64,000 nt of DNA from Labrenzia sp. THAF82 (GTDB lineage: Bacteria; Pseudomonadota; Alphaproteobacteria; Rhizobiales; Stappiaceae). Position 1 is the stretch's first letter, and every line of letters starts with the position of its first letter. The notes below the pieces were generated by a model. That model searched no databases. It was not told the origin of the DNA and was given only the letters and a program-made list of their open reading frames with translations. Shown in pieces: positions 22,938 to 36,600 of this stretch. The stretch covers positions 3,004,501 through 3,068,500 of the forward strand of contig NZ_CP045354.1 in NCBI RefSeq assembly GCF_009363435.1. The letters run 5' to 3'. A program made the translations under genes and the position numbers.

Positions 22938-23467
22938 GATTGTTGTCCCGATTTTGAAGAAGTTGTTTGCGGGGGCTGTCCAGCACGGTTCTGCGCGTCG
23001 GTGTCCATTTCACCGCTAAGGATGTGAACGGCCTTGCGCAGCGCGGACATTTGGCTGCGCACGGCTTGAGCACCGTCAGGGCCTAGAAGGTCGCTGATCT
23101 CGGCTTGGGCCTTGAGCCACGTTTGATGGATCTCGATCACCTTGCGCCTACCCGCGGACGTGAGAACCGGTAGAACTCGGCGTCCACCCTTATCCTGCCT
23201 TGTAATCAGGCCTGCGGTTTCGAGCGGTTTCAGGTTTCGGGCAAGCGTGGAGCGATCAATCCCGAGAAATCTTGCAATTTCCGACGCAGATGCGGCGGAG
23301 CCCTCGGCAATCGCCGCCAGCAATTGTGCCTGGGTGAGTTCCAAACCGAGTGCCGCCAAGTGTCGATTATAATGCCGGGTCAGCAGATTTGCGGTGCGCC
23401 TTGCTGCGTGGCCGAAGCACATCCGGCCCATATGCATCAGGTCTATGTCGTCAAGCGGATCAGTCAT
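22934..23467 (-). CDS. MarR-family transcriptional regulator
   Basis: The 177 residues carry a winged-helix MarR domain: LGLELTQAQLLAAIAEGSA, recognition helix region SEIARFLGIDRSTLARNLKPLE, and wing LITRQDKGGRRVLPVLTSAGR. The last ~15 residues are a polar tail. The ATG at 23467 has no Shine-Dalgarno; the sequence upstream is instead a perfect 20-base palindrome touching the start codon. That indicates autorepression and possibly a leaderless message. It is coupled to the downstream thioesterase. Confidence 0.88.
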   Translation of the reverse strand: MTDPLDDIDLMHMGRMCFGHAARRTANLLTRHYNRHLAALGLELTQAQLLAAIAEGSAASASEIARFLGIDRSTLARNLKPLETAGLITRQDKGGRRVLPVLTSAGRRKVIEIHQTWLKAQAEISDLLGPDGAQAVRSQMSALRKAVHILSGEMDTDAQNRAGQPPQTTSSKSGQQS

Positions 23468-23486
23468 TTGTTGTAGCTACAACAAA
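23467..23486 (-). promoter_or_regulatory. Perfect palindromic operator at the marR start codon
   Basis: TTTGTTGTAGCTACAACAAA is a 20-base perfect palindrome whose first base is the complement of the A of the marR ATG. MarR proteins bind such TTGTAGC/GCTACAA dyads. Occupancy would cover the transcript start or the ribosome entry site. Confidence 0.75.
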
Positions 23487-23777
23487 CCGTTTGTGCGCTG
23501 CAACTCCTATTTTGATCACCTCGCGTCTACCAGAGGCGCATTGAAATCGTTGAAAACCACCTTTGCTGCCATATGCGCCCCACTGCCTGACGCTCCGCAG
23601 TTGTCCACAGGGGGAGAGCCTGCAGGAGCGCAAGAGCGTGAAAACCAAAGGCAAATCGTGACAAAATGGCCAAGCTGAGGCACACTTTTTGGATAGGTGG
23701 CTAGGCCGATGGACTGCGCGTGAGGCAACTGTTTCGCGCGTCATCCTGATTTTGTTCATTTCTTTGCAAAATCGGCG

Positions 23778-23806
23778 TTGACAGGGCAGGTCCTCATCTG
23801 CATAAC
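23778..23806 (+). promoter_or_regulatory. Promoter of the tRNA-Tyr/tRNA-Gly/tuf transcript
   Basis: TTGACA (23778-23783), a 17-base spacer and CATAAC (23801-23806) form a near-consensus housekeeping promoter about 84 bases before tRNA-Tyr. A GC-rich discriminator (ACGCGCC) follows, as expected for stringently controlled stable-RNA promoters. The rest of the gap from 23487 holds no gene. Confidence 0.75.
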
Positions 23807-23889
23807 ACGCGCCACGGGATTGCTCGCCCCTTCGGGTGGGCTCTCCGGTCAAGCCATCCTGATCGCTTCGGCGTGAAGCAGGACGAGAT

Positions 23890-23974
23890 GGAGGAGTGCC
23901 CGAGTGGCTAAAGGGGACGGACTGTAAATCCGTTGGCTATGCCTACGTTGGTTCGAATCCAACCTCCTCCACCA
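23890..23974 (+). tRNA. tRNA-Tyr (anticodon GTA)
   Basis: An 85-base class II tRNA. Acceptor GGAGGAG pairs with CTCCTCC; the anticodon arm ACGGA-CTGTAAA-TCCGT gives GTA; a long variable arm follows; T arm GTTGG-TTCGAAT-CCAAC; ACCA is encoded. Confidence 0.97.
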
Positions 23975-23996
23975 TCGTTTCTGTTTCTCTCGTTGT

Positions 23997-24070
23997 GCGG
24001 GTGTAGCTCAATGGTAGAGCAGCAGCCTTCCAAGCTGACGACGAGGGTTCGATTCCCTTCACCCGCTCCA
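23997..24070 (+). tRNA. tRNA-Gly (anticodon TCC)
   Basis: A 74-base tRNA. Acceptor GCGGGTG pairs with CACCCGC; the anticodon loop CTTCCAA gives TCC; T arm GAGGG-TTCGATT-CCCTT; the end TCCA is encoded. It lies 22 bases after tRNA-Tyr and 171 bases before tuf, in one transcript. Confidence 0.97.
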
Positions 24071-24241
24071 TCATGGGTGCTGATCGGAGTGTCCGGGACG
24101 GAAGGCTCTTTCGCCCGGAAATCCTGACAGAAAAGTTCTACGGGAAGTAGTTCGTCGCACGCGGATCTGTCCAAGGCGCCGGAATGCGGCCCGACTCGAG
24201 CCTTTATCGATGAACCGAGTATTGGACAGAGAGCGACGCCG

Positions 24242-25432
24242 ATGGCGAAGGAAAAATTTGAGCGCAACAAGCCGCACGTTAACATTGGCACGATTGGCCA
24301 CGTTGACCATGGCAAGACGACGCTGACCGCTGCGATCACCATGACGCTTGCAGAAGCAGGTGGTGCCGAAGCAAAAGCTTATGACGAGATTGACGGTGCG
24401 CCTGAAGAGAAGGCTCGCGGTATCACGATCTCCACGGCTCACGTTGAGTATGAGACGGACGCCCGTCACTACGCCCACGTTGACTGCCCTGGTCACGCCG
24501 ATTACGTGAAGAACATGATTACCGGTGCTGCTCAGATGGATGGCGGTATCCTGGTTGTGTCTTCCGCAGACGGCCCGATGCCGCAGACCCGCGAGCACAT
24601 TCTGCTTGCCCGTCAGGTTGGCGTTCCGGCTCTTGTTGTTTTCATGAACAAGGTTGACCAGGTCGACGACGAAGAGCTTCTTGAGCTTGTCGAGATGGAA
24701 ATCCGTGAGCTTCTGTCTTCTTACGAGTTCCCGGGCGACGACATTCCGATCGTCAAGGGTTCCGCGCTTGCAGCTGTTGAGAACCGCGATGCGGCGATTG
24801 GCCGTGACGCGATCCGTGAGCTGATGAATCAGGTTGACGAATACATCCCAACGCCAGAGCGTCCGAAGGATCAGCCGTTCCTGATGCCGATCGAAGACGT
24901 GTTCTCGATCTCCGGCCGCGGTACTGTTGTGACCGGTCGTGTTGAGCGCGGTGTGATCAACGTGGGTGAAGAAGTCGAGATCGTCGGCATCAAGGACACC
25001 CAGAAGACGACGGTTACCGGCGTTGAAATGTTCCGCAAGCTGCTGGACAGCGGTGAAGCCGGCGACAACATCGGTGCTCTGATCCGCGGTGTTGGCCGTG
25101 AAGACGTTGAGCGTGGCCAGGTTCTTTGTAAGCCGGGTTCTGTTACCCCGCACACGAAGTTCAAGGCAGAGGCCTACATTCTGACGAAGGAAGAGGGTGG
25201 CCGTCATACGCCGTTCTTCACCAACTACCGTCCTCAGTTCTACTTCCGTACGACTGATGTGACCGGTGTTGTTTCCCTTCCGGAAGGCACTGAAATGGTT
25301 ATGCCTGGCGACAACGTTTCCGTTGACGTTGAGCTGATCGTGCCGATCGCCATGGAAGAAGGCCTGCGCTTCGCGATCCGCGAAGGTGGCCGTACCGTCG
25401 GCGCAGGCGTCGTCGCTTCAATCATCGAATAA
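24242..25432 (+). CDS. tuf: Elongation factor Tu, copy 1
   Basis: This GTPase carries aminoacyl-tRNA to the ribosome. It has 396 residues: G1 GHVDHGKT (residues 19-26), the switch-I RGITI, G3 DCPGH, G4 NKVD, then the two beta-barrel domains. Its translation is identical to copy 2 at 41899, and by eye only four synonymous base differences separate the genes. It is preceded by two tRNA genes and a 171-base leader that includes a TCCGGG...CCCGGA stem (24092-24119), and followed by a terminator hairpin and tRNA-Trp. Confidence 0.98.
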   Translation: MAKEKFERNKPHVNIGTIGHVDHGKTTLTAAITMTLAEAGGAEAKAYDEIDGAPEEKARGITISTAHVEYETDARHYAHVDCPGHADYVKNMITGAAQMDGGILVVSSADGPMPQTREHILLARQVGVPALVVFMNKVDQVDDEELLELVEMEIRELLSSYEFPGDDIPIVKGSALAAVENRDAAIGRDAIRELMNQVDEYIPTPERPKDQPFLMPIEDVFSISGRGTVVTGRVERGVINVGEEVEIVGIKDTQKTTVTGVEMFRKLLDSGEAGDNIGALIRGVGREDVERGQVLCKPGSVTPHTKFKAEAYILTKEEGGRHTPFFTNYRPQFYFRTTDVTGVVSLPEGTEMVMPGDNVSVDVELIVPIAMEEGLRFAIREGGRTVGAGVVASIIE

Positions 25433-25443
25433 GATGAATTTGG

Positions 25444-25469
25444 ACCGCCGGGCTTGTGCCCGGCGGTTT
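25444..25469 (+). terminator. Terminator-like hairpin after tuf copy 1
   Basis: ACCGCCGGGC (25444-25453), loop TTGT, GCCCGGCGGT (25458-25467) is a perfect 10-bp stem followed by only three T residues, 11 bases past the tuf stop. The short T tract could allow read-through to tRNA-Trp. Confidence 0.65.
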
Positions 25470-25541
25470 GCCCTCTTAAGTGTTGCTGTGAGCGGCCTCA
25501 GAGGGTATCAGGAGCAGGGATCGCGCAGGCGGTTCCAATGA

Positions 25542-25617
25542 AGGGGTATAGCTCAGCTGGTAGAGCGACGGTCTCCAAAACCGTAGGTCGCGGGTTCGAA
25601 CCCTGCTGCCCCTGCCA
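25542..25617 (+). tRNA. tRNA-Trp (anticodon CCA)
   Basis: A 76-base tRNA. Acceptor AGGGGTA pairs with TGCCCCT; D arm AGCTCAGCTGGTAGAGC; anticodon loop CTCCAAA gives CCA; T arm GCGGG-TTCGAAC-CCTGC; discriminator G plus encoded CCA. The place between tuf and secE is the classic one. Confidence 0.97.
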
Positions 25618-25662
25618 ATTTGCTCTTGATTAATCGGCCTCGAGGGCTTAAAGAGTTTCCTC

Positions 25663-25698
25663 GAGTGAGGCGCGCGGAGATTTTCCGCGCGCCCACTC
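25663..25698 (+). promoter_or_regulatory. Very stable hairpin between tRNA-Trp and secE
   Basis: GAGTG (25663-25667), one bulged A, GGCGCGCGGA (25669-25678), loop GATTT, TCCGCGCGCC (25684-25693), CACTC (25694-25698): 15 pairs, nearly all G-C in the core. No T tract follows. It may define the 3' end of the tRNA transcript, act as an RNase III processing site, or shape the secE leader. Confidence 0.55.
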
Positions 25699-25721
25699 GT
25701 ATTTAACAGACCGGAATCGGA

Positions 25722-25919
25722 ATGGCGAAGACCAATCCCTTTAAATTTATCCAGGAAGTGCGCGCCGAGACGTCCAAGGTGACTTGGCCGACGCGCCGCG
25801 AGACCGCTGTGACCACTGCCATGGTGTTTGTCATGGTGATGATCGCCTCGATCTTCTTCCTCATCGCGGACCAGTTGATGAGCCTGGGGATCGGCTTTTT
25901 GCTGGGTGTCGGCGGCTAA
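25722..25919 (+). CDS. secE: Protein translocase subunit SecE
   Basis: The 65-residue single-helix form is typical outside enterobacteria. The conserved cytoplasmic amphipathic part FIQEVRAETSKVTWPTRRET precedes one transmembrane helix (about residues 34-60, AMVFVMVMIASIFFLIADQ). It clamps SecY, encoded at 52670 in this window. It is followed 58 bases on by nusG, the near-universal pairing. Confidence 0.95.
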   Translation: MAKTNPFKFIQEVRAETSKVTWPTRRETAVTTAMVFVMVMIASIFFLIADQLMSLGIGFLLGVGG

Positions 25920-25977
25920 TTGAGTAAGACCGGCCGTCCGGTTTGCAGACAAGAACAAGAAACGGAACTGAAGAACC

Positions 25978-26508
25978 ATGGCCAAGCGCTGGTACATTGT
26001 GCACGCCTATTCCAATTTCGAGAAGAAGGTCGCCGATTCCATTCGCGAGAAGGCCGAGCAGAAAGGTCTCACCGATCTGTTTGAGGAAATCCTCGTTCCA
26101 ATGGAAAAGGTCGTGGAAGTGCGTCGGGGCCGCAAGGTCGATGCCGAGCGCAAGTTTTTCCCGGGCTATGTGCTTGTAAAGATGGAAATGACCAACGAGG
26201 CATTCCACCTCATCAAGGACACTCCGAAAGTTACCGGTTTCCTGGGCGCGGACCAAAAGCCGATGCCGATTCCGGAAAAAGAAGCTTTGCGGATCATCAA
26301 TCAGGTGCAGGAGGGCGTTGATCGTCCCAAGCCCTCTATCAGCTTTGAAGTTGGCGAGCAGGTGCGTGTGTCCGATGGGCCGTTTGCGTCGTTCTCCGGT
26401 CTTGTCGAAGAAGTTGATGACGAGCGCGCGCGTCTCAAGGTGGCAGTGTCCATCTTCGGTCGTGCAACGCCCGTTGAACTGGAATTCGGTCAGGTCGACA
26501 AGCTCTGA
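25978..26508 (+). CDS. nusG: Transcription elongation/antitermination factor NusG
   Basis: The 176 residues hold an N-terminal NGN domain that binds RNA polymerase ([31 protein letters not shown]) and a C-terminal KOW domain ([20 protein letters not shown]) that contacts S10 or Rho. The start ATG follows GAACTGAAGAACC, a weak ribosome-binding sequence. It is downstream of secE and followed by a 179-base leader before rplK. Confidence 0.96.
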   Translation: MAKRWYIVHAYSNFEKKVADSIREKAEQKGLTDLFEEILVPMEKVVEVRRGRKVDAERKFFPGYVLVKMEMTNEAFHLIKDTPKVTGFLGADQKPMPIPEKEALRIINQVQEGVDRPKPSISFEVGEQVRVSDGPFASFSGLVEEVDDERARLKVAVSIFGRATPVELEFGQVDKL

Positions 26509-26687
26509 CTGGTTGCCCTCCGGCAGGAGGGCGTGAGTGCCCGGTGGTAATCGTCGAATTTGGCGAACGTTCCGGGATAAAATAGGTGGAAGGTTCCATT
26601 GCTCTTCGCCGGGCAATGACAAAGGGCCGGACCACCAACTCCCATGCAGCCGGATTGCCGTTCGGTTGCACATGACAGGAGAGAAAA
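26509..26687 (+). promoter_or_regulatory. rplK leader region
   Basis: The nusG-rplK gap holds no gene. It opens with a GCCCTCC-GGCA-GGAGGGC hairpin (26515-26532) seven bases past the nusG stop, without a T tract. In other bacteria the rplKA mRNA is bound by free L1 to shut off its own synthesis; a similar target could lie here, but I could not pick out the L1 motif with certainty. Confidence 0.4.
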
Positions 26688-27116
26688 ATGGCGAAAAAAA
26701 TTGAAGGCTTCCTGAAGCTTCAGGTGCCGGCAGGTTCCGCTACTCCGTCGCCGCCCATTGGTCCGGCGCTCGGTCAGCGTGGTCTGAACATCATGGAATT
26801 CTGCAAGGCGTTCAACGCGCAGACTCAGGATGTTGAAAAGGGTGCTCCGTGCCCGACCGTGATTACATATTACTCTGACAAGTCCTTCACGTTCGAAGTC
26901 AAGACGGCTCCCGTCAGCTTCTTCCTGAAGAAGGCTGCCAAGCTGCAGAAGGGGTCCCAGACCCCAGGACGCGGCACTGTCGGTTCCGTGACCCGCGATC
27001 AGGTCAAGGAAATCGCAGAAGCCAAGATGAAGGACCTGAACGCCAACGACGTCGATGCAGCAATGCTGATGGTTGAAGGCTCCGCCCGTTCCATGGGCCT
27101 TGAGGTAAAGGGGTAA
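26688..27116 (+). CDS. rplK: 50S ribosomal protein L11
   Basis: The 142-residue protein binds the GTPase-centre RNA of 23S rRNA. The N-terminal domain carries the proline-rich factor-contact segment [20 protein letters not shown], and the C-terminal RNA-binding domain includes the [15 protein letters not shown] region. The start ATG follows GACAGGAGAG. It sits four bases before rplA, forming the L11 operon unit. Confidence 0.98.
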   Translation: MAKKIEGFLKLQVPAGSATPSPPIGPALGQRGLNIMEFCKAFNAQTQDVEKGAPCPTVITYYSDKSFTFEVKTAPVSFFLKKAAKLQKGSQTPGRGTVGSVTRDQVKEIAEAKMKDLNANDVDAAMLMVEGSARSMGLEVKG

Positions 27117-27120
27117 GATC

Positions 27121-27819
27121 ATGGCGAAGGTTGGAAAGCGTACCAAAGAAGCGCGTGAAGGCATCGACCGGAACAAGCTCTACCCGCTCGGCGAGGCCGT
27201 TAGCCTGGTCAAGGGTCGGTCCAAGACCAAATTCGACGAGACCGTCGAAGTTGCGATCAATCTCGGTGTTGACCCGCGCCATGCTGACCAGATGGTTCGC
27301 GGCGTGTGCGTTCTGCCGAACGGAACAGGCAAGAACGTCAAGGTTGCTGTTTTTGCGCGTGGCGACAAGGCTGACGAAGCAAAAGCTGCAGGCGCAGACA
27401 TTGTTGGCGCTGAAGAGCTGGTTCAGGAAGTCCAGGGCGGCAAGATCGATTTCGACCGCTGCATTGCGACCCCTGACATGATGCCGCTTGTCGGCCGTCT
27501 TGGTAAGGTTCTCGGCCCGCGCGGTCTGATGCCGAACCCGAAAGTCGGCACCGTGACGCCGGACGTTACCGCGGCTGTCAACGACGCCAAAGGTGGCGCT
27601 GTGCAGTTCCGTGTTGAAAAGGCCGGTATCGTGCACGCAGGTGTTGGCAAAGTGTCCTTCTCCGAAGAGGCCATCTCCCAGAACGTCAAGGCTCTGGTGG
27701 ATGCCGTTCAGAAGGCCAAGCCGTCAGGTGCAAAAGGTTCTTATCTGAAGCGTATTGCGGTGTCCTCGACAATGGGCCCGGGCGTGAAGATCGATCTGGC
27801 AAGCGTTGCCGGCGAATAA
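27121..27819 (+). CDS. rplA: 50S ribosomal protein L1
   Basis: This 232-residue L1-stalk protein usually also represses its own operon. The signature [20 protein letters not shown] is complete, with the typical acidic domain II before it and the [16 protein letters not shown] segment ([18 protein letters not shown]). It overlaps no neighbour and is followed by a long leader before rplJ. Confidence 0.98.
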   Translation: MAKVGKRTKEAREGIDRNKLYPLGEAVSLVKGRSKTKFDETVEVAINLGVDPRHADQMVRGVCVLPNGTGKNVKVAVFARGDKADEAKAAGADIVGAEELVQEVQGGKIDFDRCIATPDMMPLVGRLGKVLGPRGLMPNPKVGTVTPDVTAAVNDAKGGAVQFRVEKAGIVHAGVGKVSFSEEAISQNVKALVDAVQKAKPSGAKGSYLKRIAVSSTMGPGVKIDLASVAGE

Positions 27820-28143
27820 TCCGGGTCTGCCGGATTGAAGTGAAATTTCGATCGCAAGATCGAATAGATCCGGCGGTTCGCCGCCGGATTGCCCTGTCCG
27901 AGACTGCAGGTGCCGGGAAACCGGCTTAAGCATATTGGCCTGCATAGATGGGTGAGAACCGAATTCCCCGCCGAACCGGCGGAAACTTGGTTCGAACCAG
28001 ACCTTGCCGAGCGTTGTTGCAACGCAAAGGTGAGGGGACAGGACCCTGAGCGCCGTTCGATCAGACGGTTCCGGGTTCGGGACCGTCAGCCGAGCGGCAA
28101 AGGTAAACCGGTGGCGAAACGCGCCACCAAATGGAGAAGGCAA
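27820..28143 (+). promoter_or_regulatory. rplJL leader (candidate L10 autoregulatory RNA)
   Basis: The 324 bases between rplA and rplJ hold no gene, and a frame open across them is an upstream extension of rplJ only. Several hairpins are evident, e.g. ATCCGGCGG-ttcg-CCGCCGGAT just after the rplA stop, and a purine-rich AGCGGCAAAGG near 28093-28103. In many bacteria L10-(L12)4 binds a kink-turn in this leader to repress rplJL. Position and structure fit, but the exact motif was not verified. Confidence 0.5.
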
Positions 28144-28662
28144 GTGGAAAGAGCGGAAAAGCACGAGTTCGTGACATCTCTCAACGATGAGCTGGCTGAC
28201 ACCGGCGTCGTTGTTGTCGCGCACTATGCAGGTCTTTCGGTTGCTCAGATGACCGCATTGCGGGCGTCTGTGCGTGAAGCCGGCGGCTCTGTAAAAGTCG
28301 CAAAAAACCGCCTTGTGAAACTCGCCCTCAAAGGCACTGACCTTGAGCACATCTCCGACCTGTTTCAGGGCCCTACCGTTCTCGTTTATTCCGAGGATCC
28401 GGTAGCCGCACCGAAAGCAGCCGTCGATTTCGCCAAGGCAAACGATCAGTTTGCAATTCTTGGCGGTGCTCTTGGCACGACCAACTTGAACCCGGATGGG
28501 GTCAAATCACTGGCAACCATGCCGTCGCTCGATGAGCTGCGCGCGAAACTGGTTGGCATGATCCAGACACCAGCATCCCGGATTGCTCAGGTTGTCAACG
28601 CACCGGCCGGGCAGCTCGCTCGTGTCTTCAATGCGTATGCCACGAAGGACGAGGCCGCATAA
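28144..28662 (+). CDS. rplJ: 50S ribosomal protein L10
   Basis: The 172-residue base of the L12 stalk. GTG at 28144 is chosen because it gives the family length and N-terminus ([16 protein letters not shown]) and follows GGAGAAGG; the frame is open further upstream through the leader but that text is not protein-like. The core [20 protein letters not shown] and the C-terminal L12-binding helix ([19 protein letters not shown]) are intact. Confidence 0.96.
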   Translation: MERAEKHEFVTSLNDELADTGVVVVAHYAGLSVAQMTALRASVREAGGSVKVAKNRLVKLALKGTDLEHISDLFQGPTVLVYSEDPVAAPKAAVDFAKANDQFAILGGALGTTNLNPDGVKSLATMPSLDELRAKLVGMIQTPASRIAQVVNAPAGQLARVFNAYATKDEAA

Positions 28663-28722
28663 GGCGACCAAAACACTGTCTCGAAGAAACCAATACTGGT
28701 TCGAACTTTAAGGTACTGAAAA

Positions 28723-29103
<381 letters not shown>

Positions 29104-29122
29104 TAAAGGCTATTGCCTTTCG

Positions 29123-29152
29123 CGGTTCCGGGTTTTCCCGGGACCGTTTTTT
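29123..29152 (+). terminator. rplL-rpoB attenuator
   Basis: CGGTTCCGGG (29123-29132), loop TTTT, CCCGGGACCG (29137-29146) is a 10-bp stem with one T-G pair, followed by six T residues, 19 bases after the rplL stop. A partial terminator at this place lowers rpoBC relative to L12 in Escherichia coli, and the same use is likely here. A second GC-rich dyad (CCCCGG...CCGGGG) follows at 29154-29179. Confidence 0.85.
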
Positions 29153-29289
29153 GCCCCGGCGGGTCTGACCCGGTTCCGGGGCGTACGTCCCACTAGGGCC
29201 TGCTGTGTTCGAATGATCGTGGCAAAGCTCTAGACCCCTACGACTGATCGGCTTGTCTGGCTTGAGGCAAGTGGATCTCAAAAGGGGCG

Positions 29290-29350
29290 ACGGTTTTCCG
29301 AAGCGCCCGGGCAGATGCCCGATTGGACAAGGGGCGTTTCGGGAAGCCGT
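29290..29350 (+). promoter_or_regulatory. Long structured RNA element just before rpoB
   Basis: Bases 29290-29308 can pair along their whole 19-base length with 29332-29350, counting four G-U pairs. The enclosed 23 bases contain a second small stem, GGGC-agat-GCCC (29309-29320). The element ends 25 bases before the rpoB ATG, leaving the GAGGAG ribosome-binding sequence free. There is no T tract, so it is not a terminator. It may be an RNase III cleavage site separating rplJL from rpoBC mRNA, or a protein-binding control site. Confidence 0.6.
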
Positions 29351-29375
29351 TACCCGGCCCATATGAGGAGCGACA

Positions 29376-33515
<4,140 letters not shown>

Positions 33516-33604
33516 CCCCGGCAACGGACCCCAATTGACTCATGCCGGTGACGGGGAGAGGCGAGTGACCCTCTACCCCGACCGTGCATCGAAGGAGACG
33601 GACC

Positions 33605-36600
33605 ATGAATCATGAGGTCATGAACCTGTTTAATCAGCAGGCTCCCACACAGACCTTTGACAATATCCGGATTTCGCTCGCGAGCCCGGAAAAGATCTTG
33701 TCTTGGTCCTTCGGCGAAATCAAAAAGCCGGAGACGATCAACTACCGCACGTTCAAGCCTGAGCGCGACGGTCTGTTCTGTGCGCGTATTTTTGGCCCGA
33801 TCAAAGACTACGAATGTCTTTGCGGCAAATATAAGCGCATGAAATACAAAGGCGTTATCTGTGAGAAATGTGGTGTTGAAGTCACCCTTTCCCGCGTTCG
33901 CCGTGAGCGTATGGGCCACATTGAACTGGCTGCGCCGGTTGCGCATATCTGGTTCCTGAAGTCGTTGCCAAGCCGCATCGGTCTTCTGCTGGACATGACG
34001 CTGAAGGATCTGGAGCGCGTTCTTTATTTCGAGAACTACGTTGTTCTGGAGCCGGGCCTGACACCGCTCAAGCAACATCAGCTGCTGTCTGAAGAAGACT
34101 TCATTGCCGCTCAGGACGAGTATGGCGAAGACGCCTTCACGGCAATGATCGGTGCTGAAGCGATCCGCGAGATCCTGATGAGCATGGATCTGGAACGCGA
34201 GAGCGAGAAGCTTCGTCAGGAAATCGCGGAAGCGACGACCGAACTGAAGCCGAAAAAACTGGCCAAGCGTTTGAAGGTCATTGAAGCATTCATGGAGTCG
34301 GGCAACCGCCCGGAGTGGATGATCATGACTGTTGTTCCGGTGATCCCGCCGGATCTGCGTCCGCTTGTGCCGCTGGACGGCGGCCGGTTTGCGACGTCTG
34401 ATCTCAACGATCTGTATCGTCGTGTGATCAACCGTAACAACCGTCTGCGCCGCCTGATGGAACTGCGTGCACCGGATATCATCATCCGGAACGAAAAACG
34501 CATGCTTCAGGAATCTGTAGATGCCCTGTTCGACAACGGCCGTCGTGGCCGTGTGATCACTGGTGCCAACAAGCGTCCTTTGAAGTCGCTGTCCGACATG
34601 CTGAAAGGCAAGCAGGGCCGCTTCCGTCAGAACCTGCTTGGTAAGCGCGTCGACTATTCCGGTCGTTCGGTCATCACCGTTGGTCCCGAACTGAAGCTGC
34701 ATCAATGTGGTCTGCCGAAGAAGATGGCGCTTGAGCTCTTCAAGCCGTTCATCTATTCGCGCCTCGATGCAAAGGGCTTCTCCTCAACGGTCAAGCAAGC
34801 CAAGAAGCTGGTTGAGAAGGAGCGTCCGGAAGTCTGGGACATTCTTGACGAGGTCATTCGTGAGCACCCGGTTCTTCTGAACCGCGCACCAACGTTGCAC
34901 CGTCTTGGCATCCAGGCCTTCGAACCGACGCTGATTGAAGGCAAGGCGATCCAGTTGCACCCGCTGGTGTGTTCCGCGTTCAACGCCGACTTCGACGGTG
35001 ACCAGATGGCCGTTCACGTGCCGCTGTCGCTCGAAGCTCAGCTGGAAGCCCGGACGCTGATGATGTCCACGAACAACATTCTGCACCCGGCAAACGGTGG
35101 CCCGATCATCGTGCCGTCGCAGGATATTGTTCTGGGTCTCTACTATCTGTCGATCATGGCAGAAGGTGAGCCGGGCGAAGGCATGGCCTTCGGCGATATC
35201 GGCGAGATCCATCACGCGCTGGCCAACAATGTCATCACATTGCATTCCAAAATCAAGGGACGCTTCAAGTCCATTGACGCGGAAGGCAATCCGACGTCGG
35301 AGATCTTTGAGACGACGCCTGGCCGAATGCTGGTTGCGGAGTTGCTGCCGAAACACCACGAAGTGCCGTTCGATGCCTGTAACAAGCTGATGACCAAGAA
35401 GGACATCTCCAAGATGATCGACACGGTTTACCGTGCGTGCGGTCAGAAGGAGACGGTTATCTTCTGTGACCGCATCATGGAGCTTGGCTTCAAGAACGCT
35501 TGTAACGCCGGCATTTCCTTCGGCATGGACGACATGGTCATCCCGGACACCAAGCAGAAGCTGGTGGCCGAGACCTCATCGCTCGCGACCGAATATGAGC
35601 AGCAGTACAATGACGGCCTGATCACTCAGGGCGAGAAGTACAACAAGGTTGTCGACGCCTGGGCGAAATGCACCGACAAGATTGCCGATGAAATGATGGC
35701 CCGTATTAAGGCCGTTCAGATCGATGAGGAATCTGGTCGCCAGGAACCGATGAATTCGGTTTACATGATGTCGCACTCCGGTGCGCGTGGTTCGCCTCAG
35801 CAGATGAAACAGCTGGCCGGCATGCGTGGTCTCATGGCCAAGCCGGACGGCTCCATCATCGAAAACCCGATTATCTCGAACTTCAAAGAAGGCTTGTCGG
35901 TTCTGGAGTACTTCAACTCCACCCACGGTGCCCGTAAGGGTCTTGCCGACACGGCCTTGAAGACTGCGAACTCCGGTTACCTGACACGTCGTCTCGTGGA
36001 TGTTGCCCAGGACTCCATTATTCTTGAACAGGATTGTGGTTCTGAACGTGGCATCACCGTTGCGCCGATCGTGGATGCCGGTAACGTCATCGCTTCTCTG
36101 GGGATGCGCGTCCTAGGCCGTACAACGGCAGAAGACGTGGTCAACAACCAGACTGGTGAAGTTCTGGTGGCGAAGGGCTCGCTGATCGACGAAAAGGACG
36201 TTGAAGCAATCGAGGCTGCCAAGGTGCAGCAGGTGAAGATCCGTTCGGTTCTGACCTGTGAAACCGAAACAGGCGTTTGCGCGACCTGCTACGGACGTGA
36301 CCTTGCTCGCGGTACTCCAGTTAACATGGGTGAGGCAGTCGGCGTTATCGCTGCGCAGTCCATCGGTGAGCCGGGTACCCAGCTGACCATGCGTACCTTC
36401 CACATCGGTGGTACCGCACAGGTTGTTGACAGCTCGTTCATCGAATCCAATGTCGACGGCACGATCAAGATCCGGAACCGTTCGGTCAACCGGGACTCTG
36501 ATGGCAACCTGATTGCCATGGTGCGCAACATGTCCATCGTTGTCATTGACAGCGACGACAACGAACGCGCCGTGCACCGTGTGGCTTACGGTTCCAAGCT

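Noticed and set aside
24071..25207. Long antisense frames over both tuf genes (also 41869-42864)
   Set aside because: They recur at both tuf copies simply because the copies are near-identical; the sense strand encodes EF-Tu.
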